Of a stretch of DNA of 64,000 nucleotides, positions 1 through 11,526 are shown in pieces. A model generated the notes under the pieces. It had not been told where the DNA came from, made no database searches, and saw only the letters and a program-made list of their open reading frames with translations. Position numbers and translations under genes: made by a program. Position 1 is the stretch's first letter. Each line of letters begins with the position of its first letter. The DNA is from Chrysopilus asiliformis. Its lineage: Eukaryota > Arthropoda > Insecta > Diptera > Rhagionidae. The stretch spans positions 78,835,331 to 78,899,330 of the forward strand of contig OZ035960.1 in the NCBI GenBank assembly GCA_964034945.1, in the 5' to 3' direction.

Positions 1-136
1 CAGGAAATTACAGACAAAAGACAGGCGTTGACCGTCAAGCATTAGATCTCGCCGGAAGCAGAGAACAACGGGGATCTGCTTTTGAGTTATACCGAAAACC
101 TCAAATTGGCAGTTCCAATCTTCATAACAGTGGAAG
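1..136 (+). CDS. pyd: polychaetoid/ZO-1 homologue, upstream exon (partial, 3' end of exon)
   Basis: Reading from base 3 gives an open stretch of about 44 codons, GNYRQKTGVDRQALDLAGSR followed by EQRGSAFELYRKPQIGSSNL and HNSG. It ends at a strong splice donor, GGAAG then GTAAAGTAAG, at 136/137. The other two frames contain stops. The last codon is split after two bases (phase 2). The exon at 27592 starts with the single base C needed to finish a serine codon, so the two exons join in frame. The assignment to the ZO-1 family comes from the ZU5 domain encoded by the next two exons; this piece alone is basic, low-complexity linker sequence. The exon start, and the PDZ, SH3 and guanylate-kinase exons typical of the family, must lie left of the window. 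Known of the family: a scaffold at septate/adherens junctions. Link to pyd is by splice phase and strand, so less certain than the later exons. Confidence 0.6.
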
Positions 137-243
137 GTAAAGTAAGAACCAGGAATGAGATGTATTAGTTTCTTTGGTTGCATGGTATTTCAATATGTTT
201 TTGTTTGCACAAAGATTTTTCAATATTGGCTACTTGAGAAATA

Positions 244-803
244 TTCATGTCTATTCTAAGATACGACGGTGCGTTTATTTCATTCGATACGCGACAATCA
301 GTATTCTTGAATACGAAACACTTCATTTTTGTTATTCTGCAAAACGATCGAGAAACTTTTAGCTGCAATTTTCACGCATGTGTTAGCCGTGATCAACGAA
401 AGGCAAATTTGATAAATGTTTTTTGAAATTTATGATGTGTAAAGGGTGGTTTCCAAATAAGAATGCAGAGAAGACTCATACGAAGAATGAACAGTTCGAA
501 TTTTCGATCACAAAAGTGAAGAAAAAACCAGACATCGCGAAAGTTTGGGCAACAAAAAATTAGAACTAAAATGCCTAGGCCCACCAATTAAAGACTGCAG
601 CATGGAAAAAGATATTGAGTTCATTTTCACTTCAAAATTCACAAAACAATTAACAAATATATCACATAAAAGCAATCAGCGGGTCTCGGACAATCCGTTT
701 GCATGCGATGCTTTCGACCTTTTTAAGAATATCAGTTGCGTTGCAGATCGAATCAACCGCGTAACGTTTAGGCCAAACGCATGTATCTCAGAATAATCTT
801 GAT
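244..803. mobile_element. degenerate MITE, family also at 46428-47083
   Basis: The ends are loose inverted repeats: CATGTCTATTCTAAGATACG on the left and GTATCTCAGAATAATCTTG on the right. The inside shares long stretches, in inverted orientation, with the element at 46428-47083, for example the block around 675-765 containing GGACAATCCGTTTGCATGCG. It has no coding capacity of its own; the 83-codon open frame over it (545-796) looks incidental. Confidence 0.55.
430..487. repeat. 58-bp direct repeat, copy 1 (copy 2 at 1213-1270)
   Basis: The block starting TTTATGATGTGTAAAGGGTG and ending ACTCATACGAAG occurs identically at 430-487 and 1213-1270. The second copy is embedded between two copies of a TCTAATAGAATCAATAATAA motif (about 1173-1205 and 1274-1310), suggesting a local patchwork duplication. 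Confidence 0.85.
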
Positions 804-2460
804 TAATTCTTATTTAACATATTTGTTTGTATTTTTGTTTAAAAATTACTATAACACGCAGTTGAATTTGCTTTACGCGTTTTTGAATATTTTGTGTATA
901 TTTATTTTTATTAGAATTTTGGATTATATATCTAAAAATTTCTCTTTAACACATATGTATCTTGTAATGTTCACTAGTTAACAATTGTTTATTCATTGAC
1001 GGAATAAAGTTTTTGAAAAAGAACAAAATAAAAATTTTATATTACGATCTACGTATCGAATTATGGAAAAAATGCACTTGTATTATAGCAAATCACAGTG
1101 CATCATATTCACATCTATCTCTATAGTGTGAATTTTTACACCCTATTATATAAAATCACATAATAGAATCAGTCTAATAGAATCAATAATAATAATAGAA
1201 TCAGAATCAGAAATTTATGATGTGTAAAGGGTGGTTTCCAAATAAGAATGCAGAGAAGACTCATACGAAGATAGAATCAGTCTAATAGAATCAATAATAA
1301 TAATAGAATCAGTCGTCGCAAAAAATATATTCACAAGTGTGTTGAGAAAGATGAACAACCTTCATTTATGCATGTCCTTATGTCTGCTTCTTTTTGGAAA
1401 ATGCAGGTTTGATTTTAACAGGCAAAAATGGATAAAGTTAATGTCCTAGAAATAAATTTATTTACTCAAATAGTATTTTCGTAATTGTCAATCAAATTTC
1501 GAAAACAATTAAAAAAAATATAGTGAAAACTCAGAGTGTATAATAATTGTTTGTCAAACAAAATGTATTATAAAGCGAGGTACGGGAAAATTCGATTCGC
1601 GAATCAAAAAATAAAACTCTTTTTTTATGGTTTCGATTTTTTCGCAAATAAATTGAAACCGATTTTTTTCTATTGAATTCGATAGCGAGCAAATCAAAAA
1701 CTCAACTTTTCAATTCGCGAATGAAAAAAATCATTCTTTTTGATTATTTTTCGGTTTCCTTTTCGTAGAGCTAGAATTGGAGTATTCGTTTATTACATAC
1801 AGTTCTAGCGTCCCTTTTCCGAAAATTTGCATCTCAGCACAAAAAAAAAATTTCTCCCCAATTTGTTTTCCTCCTGAAAATCGCCCCAATGTAAAATTTT
1901 TTTCCTCCCTCTTCATCCACCGTTTCATTTTCTCTCACCTCCCCACCATTAATTCTCCCGACCCGTCTCGTGATCAAAATTGGGACATATTTTCGTAAAT
2001 TACCACTGCTGAAAATATGCAGCGTGCTGCCCCAAAAACACGAAACGTATTTTGTACATGGTGGCTGCTTTCTTTGGTGTAATCACACAATCATGCTTAT
2101 TCACAAATTTATTGTTAGTTAACAATATTTTTAAGTAACAATAATTTTCATAGCAATCCATAAAGAAAATGGTAATCACAATTTTGCTTGTTAAAAAGTT
2201 TCGTTAAAAATGTTCGTTGTGTTGTTATGGCAACAGTTTTGTGAATTATTTTAATAGTTGCAGTTGTATTGCATTCGGGGATTGTTGTATTATTGCATTC
2301 GCGGATTGTTGTATTGGATTGGCGAATTGTTGTATTACATTGCGGGGAGACGATAAATATTTTTTAAAACTGTTTTCTTCTATGGAAAACGGATCGCTGG
2401 TATCGCGAAGAACTTGACTTGGTAATCCACGTGGTAATCCAACATAATGTCTTTAAAAAA
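804..2460. other. intronic stretch without a recognised gene
   Basis: AT-rich intronic DNA. It holds the second copy of the 58-bp repeat (1213-1270) and the flanking AATAATAATAGAATCAG repeats. At 1585-1770 a block rich in ATTCGCGAAT-like motifs resembles a shorter block near 40955-40995. At about 2260-2340 there are three to four imperfect copies of a ~26-bp unit built on GATTGTTGTATT. No conserved open frame seen. Confidence 0.6.
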
Positions 2461-2466
2461 GCAACA

Positions 2467-2945
2467 CAGTAGAACACGATTAAATGCACATCGAACTTCG
2501 CAGAATTTCATGTGCATTTATCCGTGTTTTGCATTTATCCGTAACACAGAAGCACGGAGTAATACACATTAATGTGCAATTATGCGAGTCAAATATAAAC
2601 ATGCAACTTTAATATTCCTGGAATAAACATTTAAATTCAATTAGGCTACACAAAAACAAAGAATCTAATTAAGAATTCATTTTATCACATAAAAATAACA
2701 AAAATCACTTTTTTTTTTGGTGTGATTACATTTTATTTTTGCACATGTGCATTTAAGCGTGTAAAATTTCATGTAATTTATACTTTTGCAGTATGAAAAT
2801 GGTTGCATTTAAGCAAGTACATATTGCAATTAAGCGTGTGTATATATTCATATGAAAAATGCTTTAAAATCCTCCAGGCACAAATTTTGCGTGCAATTAC
2901 ACGAGCTTTGCATTTAAGCGTGTTGCATTTAAGTGTGTTTTACTG
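2467..2945. mobile_element. pogo/Tigger-like MITE (degenerate)
   Basis: The left end is CAGTAGAACACGATTAAATG and the right end, reverse-complemented, is CAGTAAAACACACTTAAATG. The interior carries several TGCATTTAAGCGTGT-like subterminal repeats in both orientations. CAGTA termini and a TA at the right edge fit pogo-type Tc1/mariner elements; the left flank is CA rather than TA, so the duplication is not clean. Confidence 0.55.
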
Positions 2946-4312
2946 TATCAATGGATAATTCATGGCTTTAAATCACATCCTTTTATCTTACCGTTCTTCT
3001 TCCGCCACAATGTCCATAATTGGAATTATAAAATCAATTTTTTTGATTGAAAAAAAAATATTTCTTCCCAAACAACTAAAATTTATTTTTGTTATCGTAA
3101 CAACACTTTTAACCATTTCTAACAAGCAATAGTGCACTCTGAATACGATTTTATTTGACAATTTTTAGCTTAACAATATTATCGAAAGTTCATAGCAAGC
3201 AAAGTGAATACCGATTTCTATTTAAACAATTGTTATGGGTATTAACAAGCTATAATAGCTTTTGTGAATAAGCATGAATATATTGTTTAATGTGTTCAGG
3301 AAATTCAAACAACAAAAAATACAAGTTAAATAGGCGTTTTCAGCCATTTCATAAAATATCAATTGATCCAATTGATGCTTTTGTTTTTAGGAAATTATTT
3401 TAATTTTCCGATTGTGATTCAGACATTTCATATAAAAGTTTTTCATTAACAAACCTAGTGTTAATGTAAAGTAAAACAATTGACAGTGTGCCAAAAATCT
3501 AAAAATACCAAAAAGAGCTTTCAACAAACACGTAAATCGCTTGTCAGTAGTAGTGGATACCCGAGAACTTCCAAAGCTCTGCTGAAAATGGTTTTTACCT
3601 ACCGGTATAGAGATCCAAAAAGAAAATGTTAAAACAAAAAATACAGAACATTAAATTTAAGTTTTTTTATATTCATTTTTTCCAGAAAACGCATATTTTT
3701 CAAGAAATTTTCAAAAAAAAAATGTCGAAAAAATGTATTGGAGGTATCCGTTATTGCAACTGCTACTTTTCCAAAACATGGTAGAAAACTACGATTTTTG
3801 TAAAACTCACGTATACAAAACATTTTAAGTCGCTAGGTCAAGGCGTTCTCGCGTCATTTAAGATACCTACAACAGACAGACCGCAGACAGACGCACGTAC
3901 AGCCTCATGATCTTGCCTGAAACGGACTTCGTACTGATCAGAAAGTTTCTATCGGCCCCCTTCCCTTCTCGAGCCGGCCTTCGTCATGAATGCAATAGGT
4001 CAAGTTCTGTTTTTACACAATAGATACGTTCCCGAACAGTACGTGTAAAATAATTGAAGTCAAAAAATATATTGTATCTATGGAAAAATAGAATATTGAT
4101 TCCGGACCTAAAAAATCAGAAAAAATAATACAAGACTTTAAAATTTTTGTTAAAATCTTATTATTTTTACGTGCTTGTACATTTTATTTCATAAAGATTG
4201 CACATGTAAAATAAGGATGTGTCGTATAAAGTAAAATTTCATTTGAAAAGACAAAAGATGTTACTAGTTCAAAAACCCACAATGCCACATAATTCTAGAA
4301 TTATGTGACATT
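2946..4312. other. intronic stretch without a recognised gene
   Basis: AT-rich sequence with no open frame of interest. Around 3835-3965 is a fragment resembling the repeat at the right edge of the window (62690-62760), with AACAGACAGACCG and CTGAAACGGACTTCGTACTG. At 4280-4313 the DNA is nearly palindromic around TAATTCTAGAATTA. Confidence 0.5.
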
Positions 4313-4320
4313 GTGTAGAG

Positions 4321-4626
4321 CAGTGGTTCTTAACCTTGTTGAAGGTACTGACCCCCACCAGTTTCATATGCGCGTTCACCGAACCCTTCTTAATTGGAAA
4401 AATAAAATATGATTTTTTCAAATTCAAAACATAGGTATATATTTATACATAGGTGCACAAAATGAACAAAACCATTAAAGAACAAACCATTAAAGAACAA
4501 TACCATTAAGAACAAAGAACAAAACCATTATAACATGATTTTCACATAAAAGCAAAAAGTGTGTGTTTTGACCTCCGCTGAACCCCGGAGACTGACTCAC
4601 CGAACCCCTGGGGTTCGATCGAACTG
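4321..4626. mobile_element. short non-autonomous hAT element, TSD GTGTAGAG
   Basis: Starts CAGTGGTTCTTAACCTTG, a typical hAT terminus, and ends in GATCGAACTG. The perfect 8-bp duplication GTGTAGAG lies at 4313-4320 and 4627-4634. The 306-bp interior has no coding capacity and contains AAAGAACAA-type short repeats at about 4475-4525. The right terminal repeat is shorter than the left. Confidence 0.8.
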
Positions 4627-4664
4627 GTGTAGAGGCTACTGAAAAATATGTTAGATGTAATTAG

Positions 4665-5546
4665 AAAAAGCAAGGTGTGTGTCTCGTAGAGACGGCCAGA
4701 AGACGTGGATCCGCCTACAACGATCGCCAATAGATCTTTAAGTAAGAAATTTTAGTGAAAAGGAAACTAAAGAAACAATTTGATTGACCGTAATGTTACG
4801 GGATTTGACTTTCCGTTTAGTGAATTTTGGCATCTTGTACCTAAAAATCAAATTTCACTTACAACACAACGAACAATGTTTAATAGGGCATTTTCATAAA
4901 TGGACTCGGAACTTACGCAAATTGCACAAAACATTTTCTTCGTAAACTAAACGAATAACAAGTAAACTAAACGAATAACATAAACTGGGTTATTTATTAA
5001 GAAAAATCTTTTGTTATTTTTTAATCAAAAATCTTTTTTTGCAGAACTTGAATTTATGAAAACGCCCATAGATAAACAACAAATAAAAATAAAATAAAAT
5101 TACACGATAAAAGCAACGAAGCAATTTCAATTTAGAGCAACTAAAAACAGTGTTCAAAACCATGGCCGAATTATACAAGGTCTGTTTGACATCTCAGTTG
5201 CTTCTAGCTCTGACGTCATCGGCAAGAAATTCTTATACGATTCAATGGGAATTTTCCCTTTTTATATGAAATATTATTGAAATTAGCGCACACACAATCA
5301 ACATTAGAAAGAATGCACCGATATTTCTTGCCGATGACGTAGCAAAATGGTGGCTGTTAAAAAGCAACCAGCAGACCTGTGTTTAATTCGGCCATGCGAT
5401 CGATGTATATTTTTCCTTCTCCCCCCAAGTTAAGATCGAAATTGTTTCTCTTTAAGTTTTCCGCTCTTGTTCAAATCGGTGTGTATGCTTTGCATAAAAA
5501 TGAATGAAAGGTTCGAGCGATGGCTGCTGTTGGGTATGATGCACAC
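4665..5546. repeat. ~880-bp long direct repeat, copy 1 (copy 2 at 61303-62185)
   Basis: From GCAAGGTGTGTGTCTCGTAG to GGGTATGATGCACAC the sequence is almost identical, in the same orientation, to 61303-62185, differing by scattered substitutions and 1-2 base indels. Both copies contain the same MITE (5161-5396 and 61800-62035) at the same internal site, so the MITE was there before duplication or transposition of the larger unit. No open reading frame runs across it. The last ~180 bp (5460-5640) also match, inverted, the ends of the hAT at 18747-21254. Confidence 0.85.
5161..5396. mobile_element. 236-bp MITE with CATGGCCGAATTATAC termini, copy 1
   Basis: Inverted termini CATGGCCGAATTATACAAGG and, on the right, ATTCGGCCATG after GCAGACCTGTG. 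Further copies are at 56174-56408 and 61800-62035. The copy at 56174 has a perfect 8-bp duplication; this one does not, because it travelled inside the larger direct repeat. The interior is non-coding and includes two inverted GCAAGAAATTCTTAT-like blocks. Confidence 0.85.
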
Positions 5547-5899
5547 ACACATATAAGTATGCATTTCATTAGTAAGAGAGCGATATCTCGGTCCCAGCAT
5601 TGAAGTTGTGTTCTCAAAGCAAATTAAAACCATAATTTTTTCTCGTTATTTGGAGCGTTTTACTGAAATTCTGAATTTCGTTTTCTCCAAAGCGAATTGA
5701 ACCGAAATAATATGAATAGCCAGAATTAGAACAACCCATTTAGAGAAGATAAACAATCAAGTTCTATATGAGATTCAATACACACAAAGAAAGCATAAAA
5801 AGAGTATACATGTGAAATCTGTACTGCAAGCAGCAGACACAGCATAACAGCGGAGTAAAAATTTTGATTTTGCTTTTTAAAAACATAATTGAACATATG

Positions 5900-6945
5900 A
5901 AATGAACATTTGTTTTGTTTTAGCTTTGCCTTTATCAGTCGTGAAAGTTTTTTTATTTTTTTTTTTTTTCTGTTAAACCTGAATTAGGTCCAGTGCAACT
6001 GTGGCACTGTGTTATCACCGTGAAGGTTCATGTTTGTTTCGGGCTCAGGGGAGTGACGAAGCCCTCGTCAGACAGAGTAGTGTCAACTCCTCCTGCTCTC
6101 TATTACAGAAATTGTTTATTGGATGGATCATAGGAACTTACAAGAAGTTTATATATTCACCATCTGATTTAATTCGGCTTGTGCGAATTATTTTAGAAAT
6201 CTCCGGCTCGAGAACTTTTATTGTGGATTTTTGCATTGACAATGCAAATGGTTTTCGACTGTGATTCAAATGAAATGAACATTTGTTTTGTTTTAGCTTT
6301 GCCTTTATCAGTCGTGAAAGTTTTTTTTCTGTTAAACCTGAATTAGGTCCAGTGCAACTGTGGCAATGTGTTATCACCGTGAAACACGGTTATCACGGTT
6401 ATCACGGTGATAACACAGTGCCACAGTTGCACTGGACCTAATTCAGGTTTAACAGAAAAAAAAAAACTTTCACGACTGATAAAGGCAAAGCTAAAACAAA
6501 ACAAATGTTCATTTCATTTGAATCACAGTCGAAAACCATTTGCATTGTCAATGCAAAAATCCACAATAAAAGTTCTCGAGCCGGAGATTTCTAAAATAAT
6601 TCGCACAAGCCGAATTAAATCAGATGGTGAATATATAAACTTCTTGTAAGTTCCTATGATCCATCCAATAAACAATTTCTGTAATAGAGAGCAGGAGGAG
6701 TTGACACTACTCTGTCTGACGAGGGCTTCGTCACTCCCCTGAGCCCGAAACAAACATGAACCTTCACGGTGATAACACAGTGCCACAGTTGCACTGGACC
6801 TAATTCAGGTTTAACAGAAAAAAAAAAAAAAAAAAAAACTTTCACGACTGATAAAGGCAAAGCTAAAACAAAACAAATGTTCATTTCATTTGAATCACAG
6901 TCGAAAACCATTTGCATTGTCAATGCAAAAATCCACAATAATTGA
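5900..6945. repeat. ~1 kb near-perfect palindrome built from a retroelement-like repeat
   Basis: The left arm (about 5900-6384) and right arm (about 6403-6945) are reverse complements around a centre near 6392 with three GGTTATCAC units. Each arm is itself flanked by direct copies of a ~110-bp block containing GAATTAGGTCCAGTGCAAC (5908-6024, 6277-6384 and inverted at 6403-6520, 6770-6890). The same 87-codon frame is encoded at 6001-6264 on plus and 6523-6786 on minus, showing identical arms there. The middle block (AATAAACAATTTCTGTAATA, ACTCCCCTGAGCCCG) recurs at 41330-41590 and resembles an LTR or 5' leader, but no element is complete. Confidence 0.85.
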
Positions 6946-7439
6946 ACATAGTTTAACATAACAAAATACCCTATACAATGCTTTAATGTAGCCCTCATCT
7001 TATAAAACAGGTTTTGTTCAGATATCACCACAAACTATCGAGTTTCATCGATTGCAAATTTGTTATCATGGCAGCAAGCCAATTTTCTAATTTGTACCCC
7101 CATTACCAAAATCCAAGACGTATCCACGTCAAAAAAAAAATTGAAAAGTATGTATAACTTATCATTTATTGGCTGTCGGCAAAATTAATAAATTTATATG
7201 TGTACGAATTTTAATTTAATTTTTATTATTCTTTTAACATCAAAAAGGTACTTTTCACTTTTAACACCAAACTTAAAATGCAGACAAAATTGTTCTGTGA
7301 ATTGATTGTGAAGTTCTGAAAAATGTAAACGCAAAAAAAATTTTTTAGAATTTCGGTCGATCGGGTTAAATCAAAAGAACTCATGGAAAAAGAAAAATGT
7401 TTTTTTAAATCGTGTTAAATCAACATCATATCATACTAA

Positions 7440-8330
7440 TATATAAATATCAGTTGTGGTCAACACAAAACTTTCTTCTACAAAATCTACGACCCTGTGC
7501 AATTTACGTTATAGCCCTGTCGTATTGTCAACCCAATACAACCTCCCAATAAATTGTTGGTTCATCCAAAAATATCAAAAACGTACAAAATTTGAGATAA
7601 CTTGAGAACTGTAAAAGATGTCAATTTACGGTAAATGGCAAAAATGTAGAAAATGTTAACATCTTTAATTATTCTTTTAACTGATTTGTCGAAAAACCGT
7701 TAATTTGCAAATTATTCGCAAAAATATGATTTTTTACATATTAATGAAAATATCTCAATAACGGTTAAATATAACGGATAACGGTAAAAGACAAAATTGT
7801 GCAGAATGCCATTCTCATTAATTCACTTCATACATTCACTCAACAAAAACCCGTTAATCTTCGAGATAATCGCAAAAACTGTTTTTTTGGAAATATCGGT
7901 TTATCTCGATAACAGGTTGAGATATCGAGTTATAGCTAAAGACAAAAGTGTGGAAAATTTTATTTTCTCCAAGTTTTGTCATACTTAAGGCCACTAAAAA
8001 ACGCCTAGTTTCGGAGTAAATCGAGAAAAACGAAATTGCGATTTTTGAAAAACCGCCATTTTGGATACTTCCGGTTAACGGATTTCCACCAAAAGTTGAT
8101 AGGATCGTCCCATTTCAGGACCCAACATGCCTAAAAAATTTCATGGCGCTAGCTCTATTAGTTTTTGAGAAATCTTGTACACAGACTGACAGACAGAACG
8201 ACATTTTGTAAATATGACTCCAATCGACTCAGGAGTCAGGAGTGATCGGGAAATGTTTTTTAGGCAAAATTAAGAGGTCGAAATTTTTCATGAATATAAT
8301 ACTTTATTATACTCCGTAGAAGAAAATAAA
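7440..8330 (-). repeat. dispersed repeat with TTAACCGGAAGT core, copy 1
   Basis: This ~880-bp non-coding block matches, in inverted orientation, 20030-20860 inside a hAT element; a shorter relative lies at 57530-57830. Diagnostic segments are GACAGACAGAACGACATTTT, the CCGGTTAACGGATTTCC box and CTCCGTAGAAG. It ends in the TTTCATGAATATAATACTTT segment. It probably represents an old non-autonomous element; no termini or target duplication could be fixed. Confidence 0.7.
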
Positions 8331-8407
8331 AATGAGTTGGTCTGTTCCTCTTTCACGATAACTTAGGGGAAGATTGCCATACTTTGTAAACGGGGCATAT
8401 TCATACA

Positions 8408-9360
8408 TCTATATATATAAAATCGTTTAACCTGATTGACTGACTGACTCATCAACGCCCAGCCCAAACCCCTGAAGCTAGAAACTTGAAACTTTCACAG
8501 TATGTCCCAACCATCACGTAGGCGCTCACTAAGGCGGGGTTTTCCAAAATTTTACCGCTAAGTGGGTAAACGGGGGGGAAAAGGGGGTTTGGGTATTTTT
8601 AAACCGTGATTTTCGCCATTAATTCTGCTCTATAGGAGGCTGAAAAGTTTCACTCGGGGGTTTTCGGGGCCGTTGATCACGAATCCGGTATTAGATTTTT
8701 GAAATTAGAAACGGAAGGTCCTTTAAGGATAACGCAAATATCCTATTTCTCATTTTTCCCGGGGAAAAATGGCATTTGGAGGATTTCGGGGTCCCTGAAC
8801 ACGAATCTGGTGTTAGACTAATTCGCAACTGAGAATCCTGCGAGGATAAGATTTTTCTCAAAAGTTTTTAAGTTCTTTCCGGTTTTTTTCGTATTCTAAA
8901 ACTTATACAAAAAACTTAACTCGGCAACGACGGGTATGCAAGCTATTGGTTAATAATTTGAAAAATATTTGCTTTTCTTGAAATGAAATTTTTATATGAA
9001 TAAACGATTTTACCGAATTTCTCATGGCGAATGATTGCATATTTGAAATTAATTCAATTGAAACAACAAGCACGCGTCAGCCAAGTTTCGTCTATCGGTT
9101 GAAATTCGAAAAAAAAAATTTCTTGAAAAAAATATCTAATGAACTTTCCAGGACGTCCTTCGCTCCTGGCCGTTTCGCGGGGAGGGGTTTTTGAGGTCGC
9201 TGATCACGAATCTAGTGTTAGAATTTTAAAATTCGGAACGAGAGGTCCTGAAGGCAACACGATTTTTTTCAAACGTTTTTAAGTTATTTCTTTGTTTTTT
9301 TGGCCGCAAGAAAATTTTTGCAAAAAACTTTTATCAGACAACGGCGGGTTTGCAAGCTAG
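8408..9360 (+). mobile_element. Helitron-like non-autonomous element
   Basis: Starts with TCTATATATATAAAATCG preceded by A and ends with GTTTGCAAGCTAG followed by T. This matches the Helitron rule of 5'-TC, CTAG-3' and insertion between A and T. The inside repeats the 3' module (GGTCGCTGATCACGAATC, then GCAACGACGGGTATGCAAGC) twice, at about 8650-8945 and 9190-9360, suggesting end-to-end multimerisation. Related 3' fragments are at 21675-21921 and 47205-47579. No RepHel coding sequence. I did not find a convincing 3' hairpin, so the class is probable rather than certain. Confidence 0.6.
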
Positions 9361-9649
9361 TCGAGTATATTTCTATTCATAGCTTCAACCCAGAACATGT
9401 CTACACTTGTTTCTTTAGTATACTCACATATTGCAGCGAGTGGAGAAACAATATGTGTCCGCTTTTTTCACTTGAAAAGTAAATTTATGTTCATATTTTC
9501 CGGTTGTGCTTTAATATATTTTTTCACAGTAAATACAGCTAACCAAATTTTTTTTTGATGAGGAAAAGGCCCAAAAGTTGATTTGTTAAACAAAATCATG
9601 TGTATAGAATTTTCCAAATAAATTACTTGTTTAGTTTTATTTGTTTTGG

Positions 9650-9990
9650 AGTACTTTCGTATAAAGAAAAAAAATCAGCGACCCCAAAAAAACCAAGATG
9701 AGATTTTTTCCGAAAAATTTTAGGAAAGCGATAATCACGGTATCCTTACCTTACTTATCCTTACAAGGACGAAGTAGTGAAAATATTGTTTGGTCATCAG
9801 GTTTATGTAAGTTTGCACAATTTCAAGTCAATAAGATGAGTGGAAGTGGGTCAAAATTAGATTGCAAGATTTGACTACGACAAACAAACAGATAATATGA
9901 AAAAAACTAAAACGGAAAAAAAATTTTTTTTTGGCGCTATGTATCAGAAATAAAAGCGTGATAAATACAATATTTATTTTATCTTTTATG
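9650..9990. repeat. dispersed repeat with AAGGACGAAGTAGTGAAAAT
   Basis: The block including CTTACAAGGACGAAGTAGTG and TTTCAAGTCAATAAG recurs at about 49425-49710 in the same orientation and, partly and inverted, at about 37565-37840. It contains GATAATCACGGTATCCTTAC motifs shared with the Helitron-like family. Non-coding. Confidence 0.65.
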
Positions 9991-10187
9991 CTTTATTTCG
10001 CTTTTGTTTCGACACATAGCCCCCAAAAAAAGAATTTTTCATAACACATGCATCGAAAATATGCCTTTCGATGCCTCCGTAGCGGGTCGAAAGTTGCGTT
10101 TTCGGCCCTAGGGGCGAAAACGCGATTAGCAGGCCGAAACTGTGTTTTCGCGACGTAAACCGAAAATTTATGAATGAAACTGAACGA

Positions 10188-10735
10188 GTGAAGTTAGCTG
10201 TACGAGCGCAGTGTGATTTACAATAGTTGCGCATTGTCGATTTCCATTTTTTGTTATGTTGATTTTTCATTTCAGTGGGGAGAAAAACTGAAACACTTTT
10301 GCATTTCACATTGTATTTTGCGTGTGATTTAGTTGGGCATTACCGATTTCCATTTTTTGTTATGTTGATTTTTTATTTCAAAGGAAAGAAATTTAAAAAT
10401 TAAAATCTGTTTTGACCAACATTTCTTAGTAATAAAACGAATTTATAGAATAAAGTTGTTTTGTTTCTTTTAAAACTTTACTTCTGTTGAAGTCAGGGGG
10501 CTTCGCCCCCCGAACCCCCTGACCGGGGCTCCGCCCCTGGACCCCGTATATGGGGCTTCTCCCCCCAATCCCCGTTTGCATTACTCTGCAATACGAAAAT
10601 CGCGTTTAAATGGCATCTCAAGTCATATTTTCAATGAATTTGTTATGAAAAATTGTATACGCAACTCGGAGCGAGTCAACGATTTCACTCGTGTGATATC
10701 TGCCCTCGCTTCGCTCGTGCAGCTAACTTCACACT
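10188..10735. repeat. fold-back segment with GC-rich hairpins
   Basis: GTGAAGTTAGCTGTACGAGC (10190 region) is repeated inverted near 10713-10733. Between them, at about 10495-10575, is a strikingly GC-rich run of short hairpins (GGGGGCTTCGCCCCCC, GGGGCTCCGCCCC) in otherwise AT-rich DNA. Such runs occur in transposon interiors; I could not assign a family. Confidence 0.55.
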
Positions 10736-11526
10736 CTTGAAATCGTTGACTTTCGCCCCTTGTTGCGTAATATACTATTCTTTAGGCATTTTTTTAAATA
10801 AAAGTTTTTTTTAATTTTTTTATTTTATCCTTTTTAGTCATTTCTAGATCTCAAAAAGTGTAACGAATTCACCCAAACTATTTCCTAGATTCGGATTCAG
10901 CGGTGTTAAACTACTCAAAAATGATTGAAATATCCTCGGCAATAACAAAAATAAAAAATAAAATTTTTCTGTTACATGGAATTTTTTCGAAAAAATAATC
11001 TAAATTTGGAATTTTCTCCAAAACTGGAGCCAGTCTGGCTAAGCCTAAACCACTTGCAGATTCGGAATCAACGACGTAAAATTATCCTAAAAAATTGTAA
11101 AATCTTAGCCAATACAAAAAAAACCGTCTTTTGTCGGGTAGTATAATCAATCAAAAATAGCAAATTATTGGTTGATTTAATTGGTTGAGATGAAAGTGGA
11201 ATTCATGTCAGGCATTGTGGTAATCAGAGAGAGGTAAAAATTAATGGCATGAAAGTTGACGGATATTGTACAGAAAATCGACAAATATTGTCTCAAATTA
11301 AATTTCTGTACTCTAATGCGCATTTTGCCTTTTCCAAACATTTAGTTCTTAAATGTCGGATGTAACGATTTCAAAATTCAAAATGCCGTATGTAGATATT
11401 TAGAGAACAAAAAAGTACGAATCTGCTACATACGACATTTGAATTCTGAAGAAAACTTACAAAATTTTACCGAAATTATGTACGAACTCATAAATTTAAA
11501 ATTAAGCAGATACATTTTTTCTCTAT

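Noticed and set aside
5161..5396. CATGGCC MITE as a derivative of the resident P-like element
   Set aside because: Both have ~8-bp duplications, but the termini (CATGGCCGAATTATAC versus CACAAATAATATACAG) do not match, so it cannot be assigned to that element.
6001..6786. Two identical 87-residue proteins on opposite strands
   Set aside because: They are the same palindrome arm read twice; no domain, and stops lie in other copies (41330-41590).
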